From Symbiodinium natans (taxonomy: Eukaryota; Sar; Dinophyceae; Suessiales; Symbiodiniaceae), in assembly GCA_905221605.1 (NCBI GenBank), contig CAJNDS010000680.1, positions 1 through 64,000 on the forward strand: a DNA stretch of 64,000 bases, read 5' to 3'. The notes beneath the pieces are model-generated. The model made no database searches. It was not told the DNA's origin and worked only from the letters and a program-made list of their open reading frames with translations. Both the position numbers and the translations under genes were made by a program. This document shows positions 40,501 to 52,600 of the stretch, one piece after another (positions within the stretch are counted from its first letter, which is position 1; each line of letters begins with the position of its first letter).

Positions 40501-43500
40501 TGATGAAGCTCGCAATATCCGCAGGGGCTCTGCTCAGAGTGTTCATGTGGCAGCTTCATGTGTACTTGTTCATGTCAGTTTGCGTTGCAGTAAAAGCCAG
40601 GTGCAACATGAGTTCCAAGGTACTTGCATAATCGTTTGTCCTACACCAGGAATAGGGTTCGGATCCTCCGACCCTAATCCAAAGTGCAGTGAGGGGTTCG
40701 GCTCCGCCGGCTCGGATCTGCATCTGGGGAAGGGACTCGGCTCCGCCGGTCCTAGAACCAGCATGGACGGACAACAGCAGAGGCCCATTCCTCCGCATGT
40801 TCCATGGTCGCGACCTCAAGACCTCTTCTCCCTGCCGTACCAGAGATCGGGCATCAACATCCCCGTTGGCAATGGGATGACTGCTTTGCGCACGACATGT
40901 CATGCGCTGCGATCATTGAGAGGGCAACCTCTTCCTGGACGATTGGAGCAAGGCATGGTCGCCACGAATGCGAACATTGCTGCGTGGGTGGAATTTGGAG
41001 TGCCAGCTATCCTTTTGGCGGCAGTTGCGGCACCATCCAGCCCATATGGTTTTCCTGAAGTCAGAGTTCGGGAGCTGTTTCGAGGTGTGGTGGAAAGCCT
41101 ATTGCCAGCAAGGAGTGCGGAGAGCTACAAGACAGTCCTTAGCCATGTCACAACGTTTATCAAGGTTGTCAAGACTGCGATAAGCACTGATTCGACTCGA
41201 CAGGTGCTGCAGGAGCTTCTGGACCACGTCATTGAGATTGACCTCTTCAAGAACATTGACATGTTCGTCGACGTTTTGGTTCAAGATGCTGAACAAGGGC
41301 GTTTGGATCCTCAATATCCATGTTTGACGGTGGTCACTATGGACGGATATCTTGATCCGAATGTCATTTGCAGAACAGTCGTTACCAAGAGTCCGTGGAT
41401 CTATGTGACTAGGTACAACGACTGGATGCGGCTTAATTCCTACTTTCGCGAGAACCTCCCCAACCGTCGTGAAGGGCTACCATGCATGCTTCTCACCCAG
41501 GACTTCTGGGATTTGCTGGAGCTGATTTGGTCAATGGCGAAGCAAGTGGGTTACTGTTTGAGAAGTCACAATCAGGTCGCCGAGCACACGCAGATGAATG
41601 TGTGGGATCTGATCGAGATCGTGGTCGATCCCCCGGAGAACGTGTCCGCGGCGGTCGCTCATGCAGTCAACAGCCTCCAAGGGTTGTCGGTCGCCTTGCA
41701 TACAGCCCACGAATACCTCAACGACAGTCGGACGGTGTGGCCATCGGAACCATCGAGAACGACCGGAGCCGAGCTCAGGGAGTCGTTGGTGAATGCGACA
41801 ACTGTCGTCATGGCCCCGCCACCAACCGGTCTCGGGTTACCAGCTTCCTTTTCACACAGCTCGTGGAACCAGCTGGCTGCCGAGCAGAACGTCTTGAGGG
41901 CGGTCCACGACATGTACAGGACTCACAGGTCTTGGATGTCCGAGATCACGAACCTGCGAGCCGAGTGTTACTCCGAAGGACGTGAACAGCCGCCGTACCT
42001 GAAGCCCGATCCAACAGGCACGGTGTTTCCTCCGGCATTGAATTCGCACCCGCCTTGGGTGAATGTTCAACGTCAACATCCCGCAGGGCCTGCATCCCCA
42101 TCCGTTCCGGAAGGGCCGGCTCCTTTCGTGGAAGAGGATCATCCTGCCAACAGATCGACGTCTACGCCATCACCAAGACAGGCAACGGGCGCATCCTTTG
42201 TCGAAGCAAGAGGTGAATCCGCCAAGAGGCAGCGGGGACCGGAGGATGTCCGCTCCGCGGCATCCCAACCGGGAACCGCGGCCAGTTCTTCCGATCCTCG
42301 GGGAGCTGAGCCAACTGCCCAACCAGAAGGAGAACCCGATGAAGTTCGCTGGTATCTGGATCCTACTCCCGATGGGTACATGGAGAAGTTCGTCAAGTTC
42401 CAATCCAGACATCGCGTGCAGCTGGGTACAACCATCATCGTACACAAAGATGATCCTACAGATGTCCTACCCGCACGTGATCAGACACCCAAGATCAACG
42501 GGAAATTTGGAACCAGCAGCGAGCAAGTTTACCTTCGGCGCGTCACCACACACCTTGCCAAGCTCTACGGGATGAGCCAGTCGAATCGCGCAGGTGCGTT
42601 TCACATGGCAACATTCATGAAGAAAGGGGATGTGGAGTGGCTACGACTTTACAAGGTGCTGTACGAGAAGGTTGTCTTGTGCACAATCCGTCAGCTACCA
42701 ACTCCTGGCACAATGTTTGCGGCGGTCATGCAATCCACGGCTACGGGAGAGCTGGGAATTTTCCACTTCAACAGCAGCCCGGAGCAGAGAGCCTTGTTGA
42801 CGGCTGGACTGAGAAAGTTCAGCGCTTCCATTCGTCAGGCAAGTACCCCCGATGTCACAGCGGTGCGATCCAGCAAAACAATCATCCTGGCTGACTTCGA
42901 GGTGTGGACGAAAACCAAGAACCGCTTGACCTACACGATGGCCAGCAAGCTCCAAGAAAAGGGATGGTATGATGCCCATTCGTACTGCCAGACCGTTGAT
43001 GAAAGCCTCGATCCACTCCTACCTGAAGGATTCCAAGTCGTTGCCACCAAAGCCAGAGATGCAGTCCGAGAATGGAGAGGTCCCGGGCAGAGCATCGACG
43101 TCACCGCGCACGTCTACTTGTCGTTCAGAGCCATCAACGATCTCCTGGTTTGGGAGCATGGCAATGCGACTCCCGAGAACATGCGAAAGCGGTTCGTCGA
43201 TCCAATCATGGACTTGTCAGACCTTCTGCAACGTGCCGTGATTGTGACCCTCAACGACGATCCCCGTTTCATCGGGAAGGACGTTGGTGCAGCGATGCCA
43301 TGGGCTGCCATCGATTGGATCGCAGTGGAGCTCCGAGCAAGGGGATGCATTGTTTTCACGTCATCACTGCTGTGGGCTCGAATTGCTGTGACTCTCCACA
43401 AGGGCAGCGACAATTTCCGGATCAATCCGGAGGAGATGCATTTGGCGGTGGCGGCATTCGACAAACATTTGCTGCAAGAAAAGATCATCACGCTTTGCAT

Positions 43501-43603
43501 GGCACCCCCAGAGAGCATGGGCGATTGCGAACCTCACTTGGATTCCGTGAACATGGAGACTGCGGATGCGAAGGCGGTCTTTGCACCGTCGAGCAGCGAC
43601 GAC
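31571..43603 (+). CDS. E2 ORF2 (copy A): Gag-Pol with methyltransferase-like domain, cut by gap
   Basis: Counting from the ATG at 31571 (the frame is open from 31220). Coiled coil at residues 20-60; capsid-like helical region about 145-380; two CCCH fingers about 466-535 in place of the usual CCHC knuckle. Aspartic protease DTG at 749 (FIMDTGCGHDLF). Integrase with a compact HHCC and catalytic D1019, D1083, E1114, so D-to-E spacing is only 30 residues instead of the usual 35. Reverse transcriptase with YVDD at 1863-1866. RNase H about 2080-2240 (GLYADADYAG, STPEAEIVAA, MAADIHTKAF). Then an unknown region, a cytosine-methyltransferase-like domain about 2763-2988, and about 1,000 further residues of unknown function. 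The frame is uninterrupted to the N gap. Confidence 0.9.
39857..40535 (+). other. Cytosine-C5-methyltransferase-like domain in E2 ORF2 (copy A)
   Basis: The motif order matches a class I methyltransferase of the DNMT superfamily. A motif I-like strand-loop is IIEFCCSKDSSLG, a motif IV-like catalytic loop is VFASLPCTGGSNW (Pro-Cys), and a motif VI-like segment is IAFELPKTCLYWSW (Glu). Spacing is short and the usual PCQ is PCT, so activity is not assured. The second copy lies at about 52162-52840. De Mendoza and colleagues (2018) reported DNMTs inside dinoflagellate retrotransposons; whether this divergent domain belongs to that group cannot be told by eye. Confidence 0.5.
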
Positions 43604-43703
43604 NNNNNNNNNNNNNNNNNNNNNNNNNNNNNNNNNNNNNNNNNNNNNNNNNNNNNNNNNNNNNNNNNNNNNNNNNNNNNNNNNNNNNNNNNNNNNNNNN
43701 NNN
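43604..43703. other. Assembly gap, 100 N
   Basis: Exactly 100 N, the conventional filler for a gap of unknown length. The sequence right of the gap restarts at a point already present at 31401, while the sequence left of it stops at the point matching 55860. Confidence 0.99.
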
Positions 43704-46700
43704 ACCTGGTTCCGGGAAGGATGTTCACGACAGGTTTGCTGGACTTGCCTCCTGGCTTGGCTACCAGACCACACACCTCACAGTTACTTGCTGATCCACC
43801 TACGGCGTCCACGTCCTACCAGTGTGTGCGGCAACCATCGCGTTCGCGGCATACGGGCGAAGTCACGCCTGGAATGGCTTCAGAAATTCCTCCGAATGCT
43901 CCCAATCATCCTCAAGATCCTCGCGCAAACGCTTCGACAACTGTTCAGCAAGAAGCTTTACGAAGGCAAATGGATGATCTTCGGGAAGAAATGAGCAGAA
44001 TGAGAGACACCGAAGCTCGTCTTCGTCGTGAACGAGGTCAATGGCGTACAATTGCTGAAGAACAGGAGCAAGAGAATGAGGGTGAAGAGGGAGAGAACGA
44101 GGAGGAAGGCGAACCAGAAGAGGACGGAGACAAAACAGACCCCGGATCCTGGAAGCCAATCAAGAAAGGAGGTGGAGGAGGTGATGGTGGTGGCAATCCA
44201 GACTCTTCTCCTCACGGTGGTGGTGGAGGAGGTGGCGGTGGATCTGGACCCGAAGATGGACTTGATTACACCGAAGGGCCAAAGATATCCCGAAGAGAAG
44301 CCGACAAGATCAACATTCCTGCGTTTCCCAAGGTCACTCACTTGGACGCTTGGCAGGCAGCAGTCACCACAAACGTCCTGGCCGCGTGTGCGGATACCAA
44401 TCAAAGCGATTGGATCAAATGGCTGCAAGAGTCTTTCAAGCCGATGCCGGATGTTGAAGGGCTCAATGACTCGGGACATGTCAAGTTCAGAAGCATCGAC
44501 GTGAAGCTGGCAAGTGCGATGACTCTCATGTTACGGAATGCTGGAGATCAAGCAGCCGATCTGTTCTTGGAAGTGAACCTCAAATCAAACGCGTACATTC
44601 GCGGGAACGAGTACAAGGTTCTGAAGGGACGACAGATCATTGCTATGATGATGGAAAGCTTCCGCACACGGGATCGCCTTGACATGGTTTACACGATCGA
44701 TTACCTGACCAAACTGCAGTACCCTGGGGACAACAAGATTGCCGCATTCAAAGCAACGTGGCTAGAGATCATCTCTCGGATTCGACCTGAAGATGTACCT
44801 TCCACGAATGCCCTCCGCGACATCTTGTACCAGAAGATATCAGGATCCTCCGAGATGAACATGGAGCTCAAGCTTTACTATGACATCAAGAGCTATGACG
44901 ATCCAGAGAGATCACATGATATGCTGCTGAGGATCATGGACCGGGCAGTGCAGAGGAGAAGAGAGAAGAAGAACCTCAACGAGACACAACATGGTCTGAA
45001 CCAGATGGTTGCTGGGAAGGACCTGCTTGCTGCACCAGCTAGGCCCGATCCCAAAGGGCCTCCCTCATCCGCGCCAGACAAGGACAAGAAGAAGAAGACG
45101 AATGAGAGAGGCAAGGACAAAGAAGCTGCGGATGCTGCGCCTGTACTCCCAAAGAGTAAAGCAAAGGCACACGAAAAGGACAAGAAGAAGGGGAAAGGTA
45201 AAGGCAAAGAACGATCCCGATCTCCTTCATCATCACGATCGCTGACCGACAAGGAAAAGGCGAAGATTCGTTGCAAATTTCACTTCGGAGGAGGATGCAA
45301 TGCAGGAAAGAATTGCAAATGGAGTCACAAAGATACGGACAGAGGACGACCGTCTTCACGAGATGATAAGAATCAGAGAGCGCGAAGCCCGTCATCAAAA
45401 CCATCGGAACGACCTTGCTTCCAGTGGAGCAAGAACGGATCCTGCAGCCGAGAGAATTGCCCTTTCAAGCATGACCCGGCTAAGGCAGCGCCCGCAACCG
45501 GGGAAACCGACGCGAATGCGAAGGCAAAAGCAAAGGCGAAGGCGAAGGACAAGAAGAAGAAGAAGCCTGAACCTGCCGCACCCGCGATTGCGATTCGAGG
45601 TCTGCCTGCAGTACCTGTTCTTCGATCCCTGGGTGATGGTGACGGTGATTCTGACGACGAGTCAATTGATGGCGACGCGGCGTCAGATTGCTCCACCGAC
45701 GATGAGATCGGATCCTATCACAGAGACGTCAAGGACCTCAAGGTTTCCTTCGAACGGGGAACGAAGTTCGCGTCATCGAAGCCGAGGCGATCACACAAAG
45801 ATAGAGGATTCGCCCCGCGACTTTTTACAGAAGCGAACCTGAAGCACGAGAACCACATCTCGGAGGTCGAGTACGAGAAGCACAAAGCAAGAGCTAGGGC
45901 TCGACTGATGGAAGATATGTGTCTGGGCAAAGATGGAGGATGCATACCAGTTAGGATTCCAGGAACCGAGAAGGTGATTATGTTCAAGTTCGACAACAAG
46001 AAGGGGAAGTTCCATGAAAGAGCCTTGAGCGTTGATGAGAGTCGTAAGGAACTGATGAAGAACCCGAACATGTGTATGGTCCAACCAGAATTTATTCGCA
46101 GGAAGCTGAAATTCATCATGGACACAGGATGCGGACATGACCTTTTCTCTCTAGAAAAGGTCGCCAAGCACGGCATCGACACTGCAATGGATTGCGAATC
46201 TACATCGTTCCAGACGGCGAATGGTGTCACTATGACCAACCAGACGGCGGAATTCTTGACGAAATCCTTCAAGGAGCCCATCAATGCACATGTATTGGAG
46301 AATACACCTTCTGTGCTGTCAGTTGGGAAGAGATGCATGCTTCACGGCTATTCCTTTGTGTGGCCCGCGGGACGTCCACCATTTATGGTGAACGATGCTG
46401 GCGAGAGGATACAATTCTTCGTGCAAGGAGACATCCCCTATGTCAGAGTGGGAAGCAAAGGAGCCAAAGCCCATGAGGAACCCGAAGCGATGGAAATGTT
46501 CCGCTTGGTGCAGAAGTACAAGGACAAGGTGGACGATGATACCGACGACGATTCGACGTATGTTGCGGTACCAGGTCTTGACGACATCGGCGAGGAGATC
46601 CCCGACGTAGCTTCCGAAGCTGACGAAGAAGAAGACGGCGAAGTAGTCGAAGGCGATGAAGCTCGTGAAGATGAACCACAAGCCGAACTTCCAGTTGAGG

Positions 46701-49663
46701 CTGAGGGCGACGCGCAGGAGATCGACGTGGAAGGTGACGAATCTGGTCCAGATAGAAGGGCGAAGGTCGGCACCTTGAAGGCCGAAGCGAACACCTTGGC
46801 TCATCTTTGTACCCATCGATTCCGAAATCCCTATTGTGATGCATGCGTGAGAGCAAAGATGAAGCATTTCAGAACCCAAAAGGGAGCATTCAAACGAGAA
46901 GTCAATGAGTGGGGTGACTTGGTGACGTTCGACTTTGTGGATATGGGAAAAGCCACGGATAAGGGGGTGGGTCTTGACGACGAGCTCCGTGAAATCCTGG
47001 TATTCCGCGACGTGGCCACGAAGGTGGTTGCAGCATATCCCACAATCTCCAGAGAAGAAGGAGAAGTTGTACGATGTATGAAGAGATTCATGGGAAAGAA
47101 GAAAGTGAGGCTGGCATATAGTGACTGCGCAGATGAGTTCATTGCGGCGATGAACAAGCTCAAAATTCCATTGGATCACTCGTTGCCAGGACGTCCTATG
47201 AACAACTCTCTGGCGGAAAGGACCAACCAGTTCGTCATCACTGCTACAGCCACGTCGTTGCTGCATGCAGGGCTACCTGCGAACTATTGGCCCTATGCCT
47301 TGAATTGCGTCACTCACAATCTCAACGCCGAGGATGTGGATGGTGAGTCGGCGTGGCAGAGAATGTCTGGGAAAGAATTCCCGGGAAAGTTGATTCCGTT
47401 TGGAGCAAAGGTTTACTTCAAACCGACCGAGACCCGCGAACCAACATATGGTGGAAAGTTTGACCCGAAGGGAATACCCGGCATTTTCGCAGGATATGTC
47501 CTTAATGCGGGGCAAACATGGTCACGAAAGTATCGTGTGTGGGACATGAAGGAGTTCGCGAATGCCAACTTTGCGCATGATGCGAAAGTGCCTCGCAAGC
47601 TTCAACTTCCCTACATCACCGAACGGGTCATCATGCCGGATGAAATTGCCTTTCCGCTCAAGCTCGAGTACGAGAGAATGAACGGAACACTTGAAGGACT
47701 GAAAGAAGGAAAGGATCTCGGAGGAAAAGAAATCAAGGACAAGCCACCAGGAGAAGGTGACGACGACGATGATGACGACAATGGCGATGATGGTGGTGAC
47801 CTACCTGATCGCCAAGAACGCGTCAAAGCCATGGAGAAGGAAATGCTCGACTATGTCATGGAGAACGATGACATTGTGCCTGATCTTTCAGAATTTCCAG
47901 ATGATCAACCCGGTGAACCTCGCGACGGACCAGCATTGGAGTCTGAAGATGCCAAAGCCCTCAGATTGATTGGCGACTCCATTCTCGACAGTGCAGGAAG
48001 TGTACCACAGAGCGAAGGAGTACCGGATGTTGCTTCGGATCCTCCGAGCAGCAAAAGGGAAACTAAGCGTGGTACTCCCCCCAAAACCGTTTCGGAACCT
48101 CCGGACGGCAAAGGGGAACCTGCATCGTCATCACGCGGTCCAACTGGGCGTTCCATTCCGGACATTGACGAGACCGACCCTGCATTCATCATCGCAAAGC
48201 TCAAGGAAGCTGGACTCATCGGACCGGAACCCGAGTTCTGGAAGTTCGGTACTCCCGGCGACGGTCGTGTCTACATCAATGACGACGGCGAACCTTGCAA
48301 GATCGACAAGCGGGGGGCTCCGTTCAAGATTGGGAGTGATGGTAGACGATTGCTACCCTCCACACGTCCGAAGGGCAAGTTCACTCCTGAAGAATGGCGC
48401 AAGCTCGGAAGCGAAGGAAGGAAGATCGAACTTAAGAAGATAAAGAAGGTCGAAGAGAAGGAGGCCAAGAAGGCTCGCAAGAAGGAGGCCAAGGAGAAGA
48501 AGAAAGGCAAAGAGCATAAAGACGCACTCGTTGCATCGTTGGAGGCACTACTTCCCAAGGTCGTGCCTGCGGAGAAGATCGATTTGGACTTCAGGGCGGG
48601 AACGACTACTGGATGGACATGGTGCGAGGAACAGGTGACGCAGATTGCCACAGAAATGTTTCTGGACGATGTGCTGCCTGCTCTTCCAAGTGAATTGGCA
48701 GAGTTCGGATTGAGAGCTCCTCGCATGCCATGTGTGTCATCAACCAAAGAGAAACACAGAGAGAAGCTCGCATGTGCAGCGCCGTGCTTCAACGCCATGG
48801 TTACACGTCCAGTCAACCGCAAGGAGATGTACGAGAATCCCAAAGCCATGGAGGCGTTCATGAAAGAATGGAAAGGCTTGTGGGATCAGGAAGTCTTCGA
48901 CTTTAGCCAAGTGCGGGAGTATGACGACGTGGTCAGAGAAGCCAAGAAGTCCAACGCGAAGGTGCACATGGCAAGAGTGCATGGTCTCATCTATGAGAAG
49001 AACTATCAACTCAAAGAAGGGGACCCTGCAAGGAAGTTCAAAGGAAGAGGTGTGCTGCTTGGAGATCAAGTCAAAGATCAGAATATGGAGGCGGCGCTGT
49101 TCCAGGACCTCGGAAACTCTCCGGCAACCTTTGATGCGTCTCGTTGGGCCGACTTCTACGGGTGCCTACCCGGGAACGACGTTCAGATGGCGGATGCTAT
49201 CCAGGCCTACATTCAGGCTAAGTTGACGGGGACTCCGTGCTGGGTTGAACTTCCAGACGAGGCTTGGCATCCTTCGGTGAACCGGAGGAAATTTCGCAGA
49301 CCAGTCTGCAGGCTCGTGAAAGCACTCTATGGGCATCCGGACGCTGGTACAATGTGGGAACAACATTGTCACACCGCAGTCCAGAAGATGGGTTTTGCAC
49401 CAGTTGGTGAGGAATGGCCGTCTCTTTACTTCCATGCAGGAATGAAGCTCCTATTGGTCATCTATGTCGACGACCTGAAGCTCGCCGGTCCGGCGGAGAA
49501 CCTCCCGAAGGGGTGGAACATGCTTCGCAAGGAACTTCGTCTTGAGGAGGAAACTCCGCTTGGTTTGTATTTGGGATGTCGAATCTCAAAGGGAGAGGCT
49601 AAACTTCACGACAACACCAGGTGCGAACTGTCACTTATGACATGGAAACCTATCTCGAAATGA
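43704..49663 (+). CDS. E2 ORF2 copy B, 5' part, ends at a 1-bp deletion
   Basis: Same Gag, CCCH fingers, protease, integrase and reverse transcriptase as copy A, with its 5' end lost in the gap. Copy A reads ACACCAAGGTGCG at 37310-37322, and copy B reads ACACCAGGTGCG at 49615-49626. The missing A shifts the frame just after reverse transcriptase and stops it at 49663. Because copy A and the downstream frame are intact, this is a copy-specific mutation or base-calling error. Visible residue changes from copy A include D/G in the Gag coiled coil and I/L after integrase. Confidence 0.85.
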
Positions 49664-52600
49664 CAGTGCAAAAGTACTGTGAAACCACGGGATTTCCTGT
49701 GGACAAATTCAAGAAGGTACCATCTCCCAGTCCAGTTGAAGAAACCAAAAATCACCCGGCTAGGGCACCGTGTCATCCAGGTGCTGCAAGCCATCGGTGT
49801 CAATGGTGTGGACATACAATGCCTGTCGATAAGGGCGGACGGCTTCTACCTCCACCACCGGTTCCTAAGGGCCCACAGGAAACGGAACTCGATGAGGCAG
49901 ACAGGGGTACTCTTGCCCCGCATGCGGCGAGCATCCTCATGAAGTTGCTCTATGCTGCAAGAATTTGCAGGTTTGATTTGCTGCGAAGCATAAACAATCT
50001 TGCGCGACGCATTACAAAGTGGTCCAAGAAAGAGGATGCGGCTCTGCATCATTTGATGTGCTACGTCCATCAGTCCAAAGGTCATAAGATGATCGGATGG
50101 GTCGGCGATTCCATGGATGCTACTTCCATAGGGTTGTATGCGGATGCGGATTACGCTGGTTGTGGCGAGAGTTTGCGTTCTACTTCGGGGGCTCACATGC
50201 ATATTCAGGGACCGCACACACGGTTCCCGTTGGCAGGTGTCAGTAAGCGACAGGGTTGCGCCAGCCACTCTACTCCCGAAGCGGAAATTGTGGCTGCGGA
50301 CTATGCGATGTCGCGTATTGGCATTCCGGCCATCACATTGTGGCGTTTGATTGGGGGCAAAGATCCTAATTTCGTGTTCTACGATGACAATCAAACGATG
50401 ATCGGCGTGGTCCGCACAGGCAAGAACCCGACGATGCGCCATTTGGAACGCTCACACGGGATCTGCATTGCGTGGATGCACGAGGTGTTCCAGGAGGGGT
50501 ACGTGTCTCTGGCTTACGAGGTAACCGCCAAAATGGCGGCCGATATCCATACGAAGGCCTTTAAAGACCACGTCTCCTGGGCTCACGCGTGTCAGCTAAT
50601 TAACATCATGCCTCCCACGATGCTTTCGAGCGTTGAGGTCATGGACATGATGAAGGCTACACACCAACAATCGGCTGATGAGAAAGGTCATCAGCACTAC
50701 TCGTTTAAGAACGAGGTTCCATGTTTTCCTTACACGCAAACACCTATCTTGCCCCAGGAGCTGTTTAGGGCCGGTTTGTCCAGTAAGGAGGGTGTCCAGG
50801 AAACGGACAGTACTGATCCGATCTTGGTGGTGAAGTTCCCGCGCATGCTCCGCGGCGTCCCCAGTGCTTTGCGACCGGGGAAGTATTTGCGGTCCACGTG
50901 GATTCTGCGTGAAGGGCAATGGCATCGTATCGAGGATGAGGTCCCTATCCCGTCGGAACCTCAGAAATTCGATCGGTATGTCGAGCGCGCTGTGTTTCAA
51001 TATCACTTCCAACGGGGCTCGGCGGCGACGACGCGTGTGCACCGCACCGCGTCGCCTGCCGTGTCTGCGTCCTCGCTGCCCGACTGTTCGCGCTGTCGCG
51101 TTCGCGATTCGCCCGCGCTCTGTAGGCAAGTGTGCGACTTAGTGGTCCGCGCCGCCCATGGGGGGTATGGGGGTGTTTTTCGCGCTGGGTCTGAAGGCAT
51201 GGGGGGTGATATCAACGAAATTCCTGCGCTCGAATCTACCGTCGTCGCTGTTGCGCGCGCCGCAAAAGAAGCAGATTTTCCTCAATCTACATTCGTGCCC
51301 GAATTCATCGAGGTGACTCGTGCTGGGACTGGTAATCATGAAGTCGCTTTCCAAGACAAGCACGGGAAAGAGATGTTTAAGGCACGGAGTGACTCGCTCA
51401 GCGGGGCTATAGGGTTTTCCATGACGATCAAAGCTTCGGATGTCGAAAACAGTAGCCCTCGCGTGTGGTTGCTCGTAGGTCTGGAAGAGGATAACTGGTG
51501 GCAGACGTATGCACCGCCGGACGTCAACGTCATCTGCGTGCCGGAAGCGGATGCACGCGGCGCCTACCAGTACTGCAAAGACATCATTAAATGGTCGTTC
51601 AAGGATCTTCGGAACGTTCTGTTCATAGGAGCAGGGGCGCTGAATCGAGCTTCTTGGCTTGATGTTGATCCTAGAGAACGCTTTTATGAGGACCGAGGCG
51701 TCGTAGATTACCCCTGGGGGGAGGTCATTGATTTAGTCTTTGAGGCCCGGAAGAAAGGGGCGACTACTATCGTCGAGGTTCCTGACAAGCCGAAGTTTCG
51801 AAAGTCGGCACAGTACAAAAACATAGTTGATTGCATGAAGTGGGAGAGATTCACAATTGCTGATTGCTGCCACGGTCGGAGGATCTGCGTTCCACAGGGA
51901 AGCGGGGCCCCGAACATCGTGTATGTCAACGAAGCTACTGAGTTTCTCATTCATGGACTCAAAGCCCCTGAAAACGTGAAGGGTGTGTGCGGCATGCAAC
52001 ATCATCATGCATCACGTGAAGCTGTCGAGACTCACGGGGATGGGTGTGGAAAGAGAACCAGTAAAGTGTCACGCCTCTTGTTGAAAATGCTTTCTGAGCG
52101 GGACGCCAAGGTTGAGGACCCCAAGGCCTGCAGTTCTGTTGAGAAGTTACCGTCGGGTAAGGACAGGATGATCATTGAATTCTGTTGCTCTAAGGACAGT
52201 AGCTTGGGTAAATCCTCGAGTGCTACAAGGGGAGCTCACGTCATGCGCGTGCATGAAGCTCTCCAAGCCCAAACCAAGGCATGTGAAAGCAACATCCTCA
52301 AGGAGGCGGAACGATTCCGAAAATCCAATCCCAAATGTCCGATTCTTGTGTTTGCTTCTCTTCCGTGCACTGGGGGGTCCAATTGGATCAAGGTGAACGA
52401 AATGGGGGGTGAAACTGAAAAGGGAAAGGAACATCGGAAGAAATTTAGGGACTTACTGAAAGCTCTCAAACGCCTTTTGCGAAAGCTGGCGGTATTTTCC
52501 CCCAAAATCGCTTTTGAGTTGCCGAAAACCTGTTTGTATTGGAGTTGGCCCGAAGTTCAAGCCCTAATAAAGCAGCATTCATTGCGTGTTGCACGAATTG

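Larger units (their letters stand above)
31401..43603 (+). repeat. 12.2-kb direct duplication within E2, copy A
   Basis: 12,203 bp matching 43704-55860 (12,157 bp). Differences seen: about 25 substitutions, a 3-bp insertion in copy B near 45557 (one extra Lys codon), a 1-bp deletion in copy B near 49619, and a 48-bp in-frame deletion in copy B near 55337. Confidence 0.95.

Noticed and set aside
31220-49663. A single 6,147-aa plus-strand frame
   Set aside because: It reads through 100 N and joins two copies of the same segment; it is an assembly product, so the copies are annotated separately.
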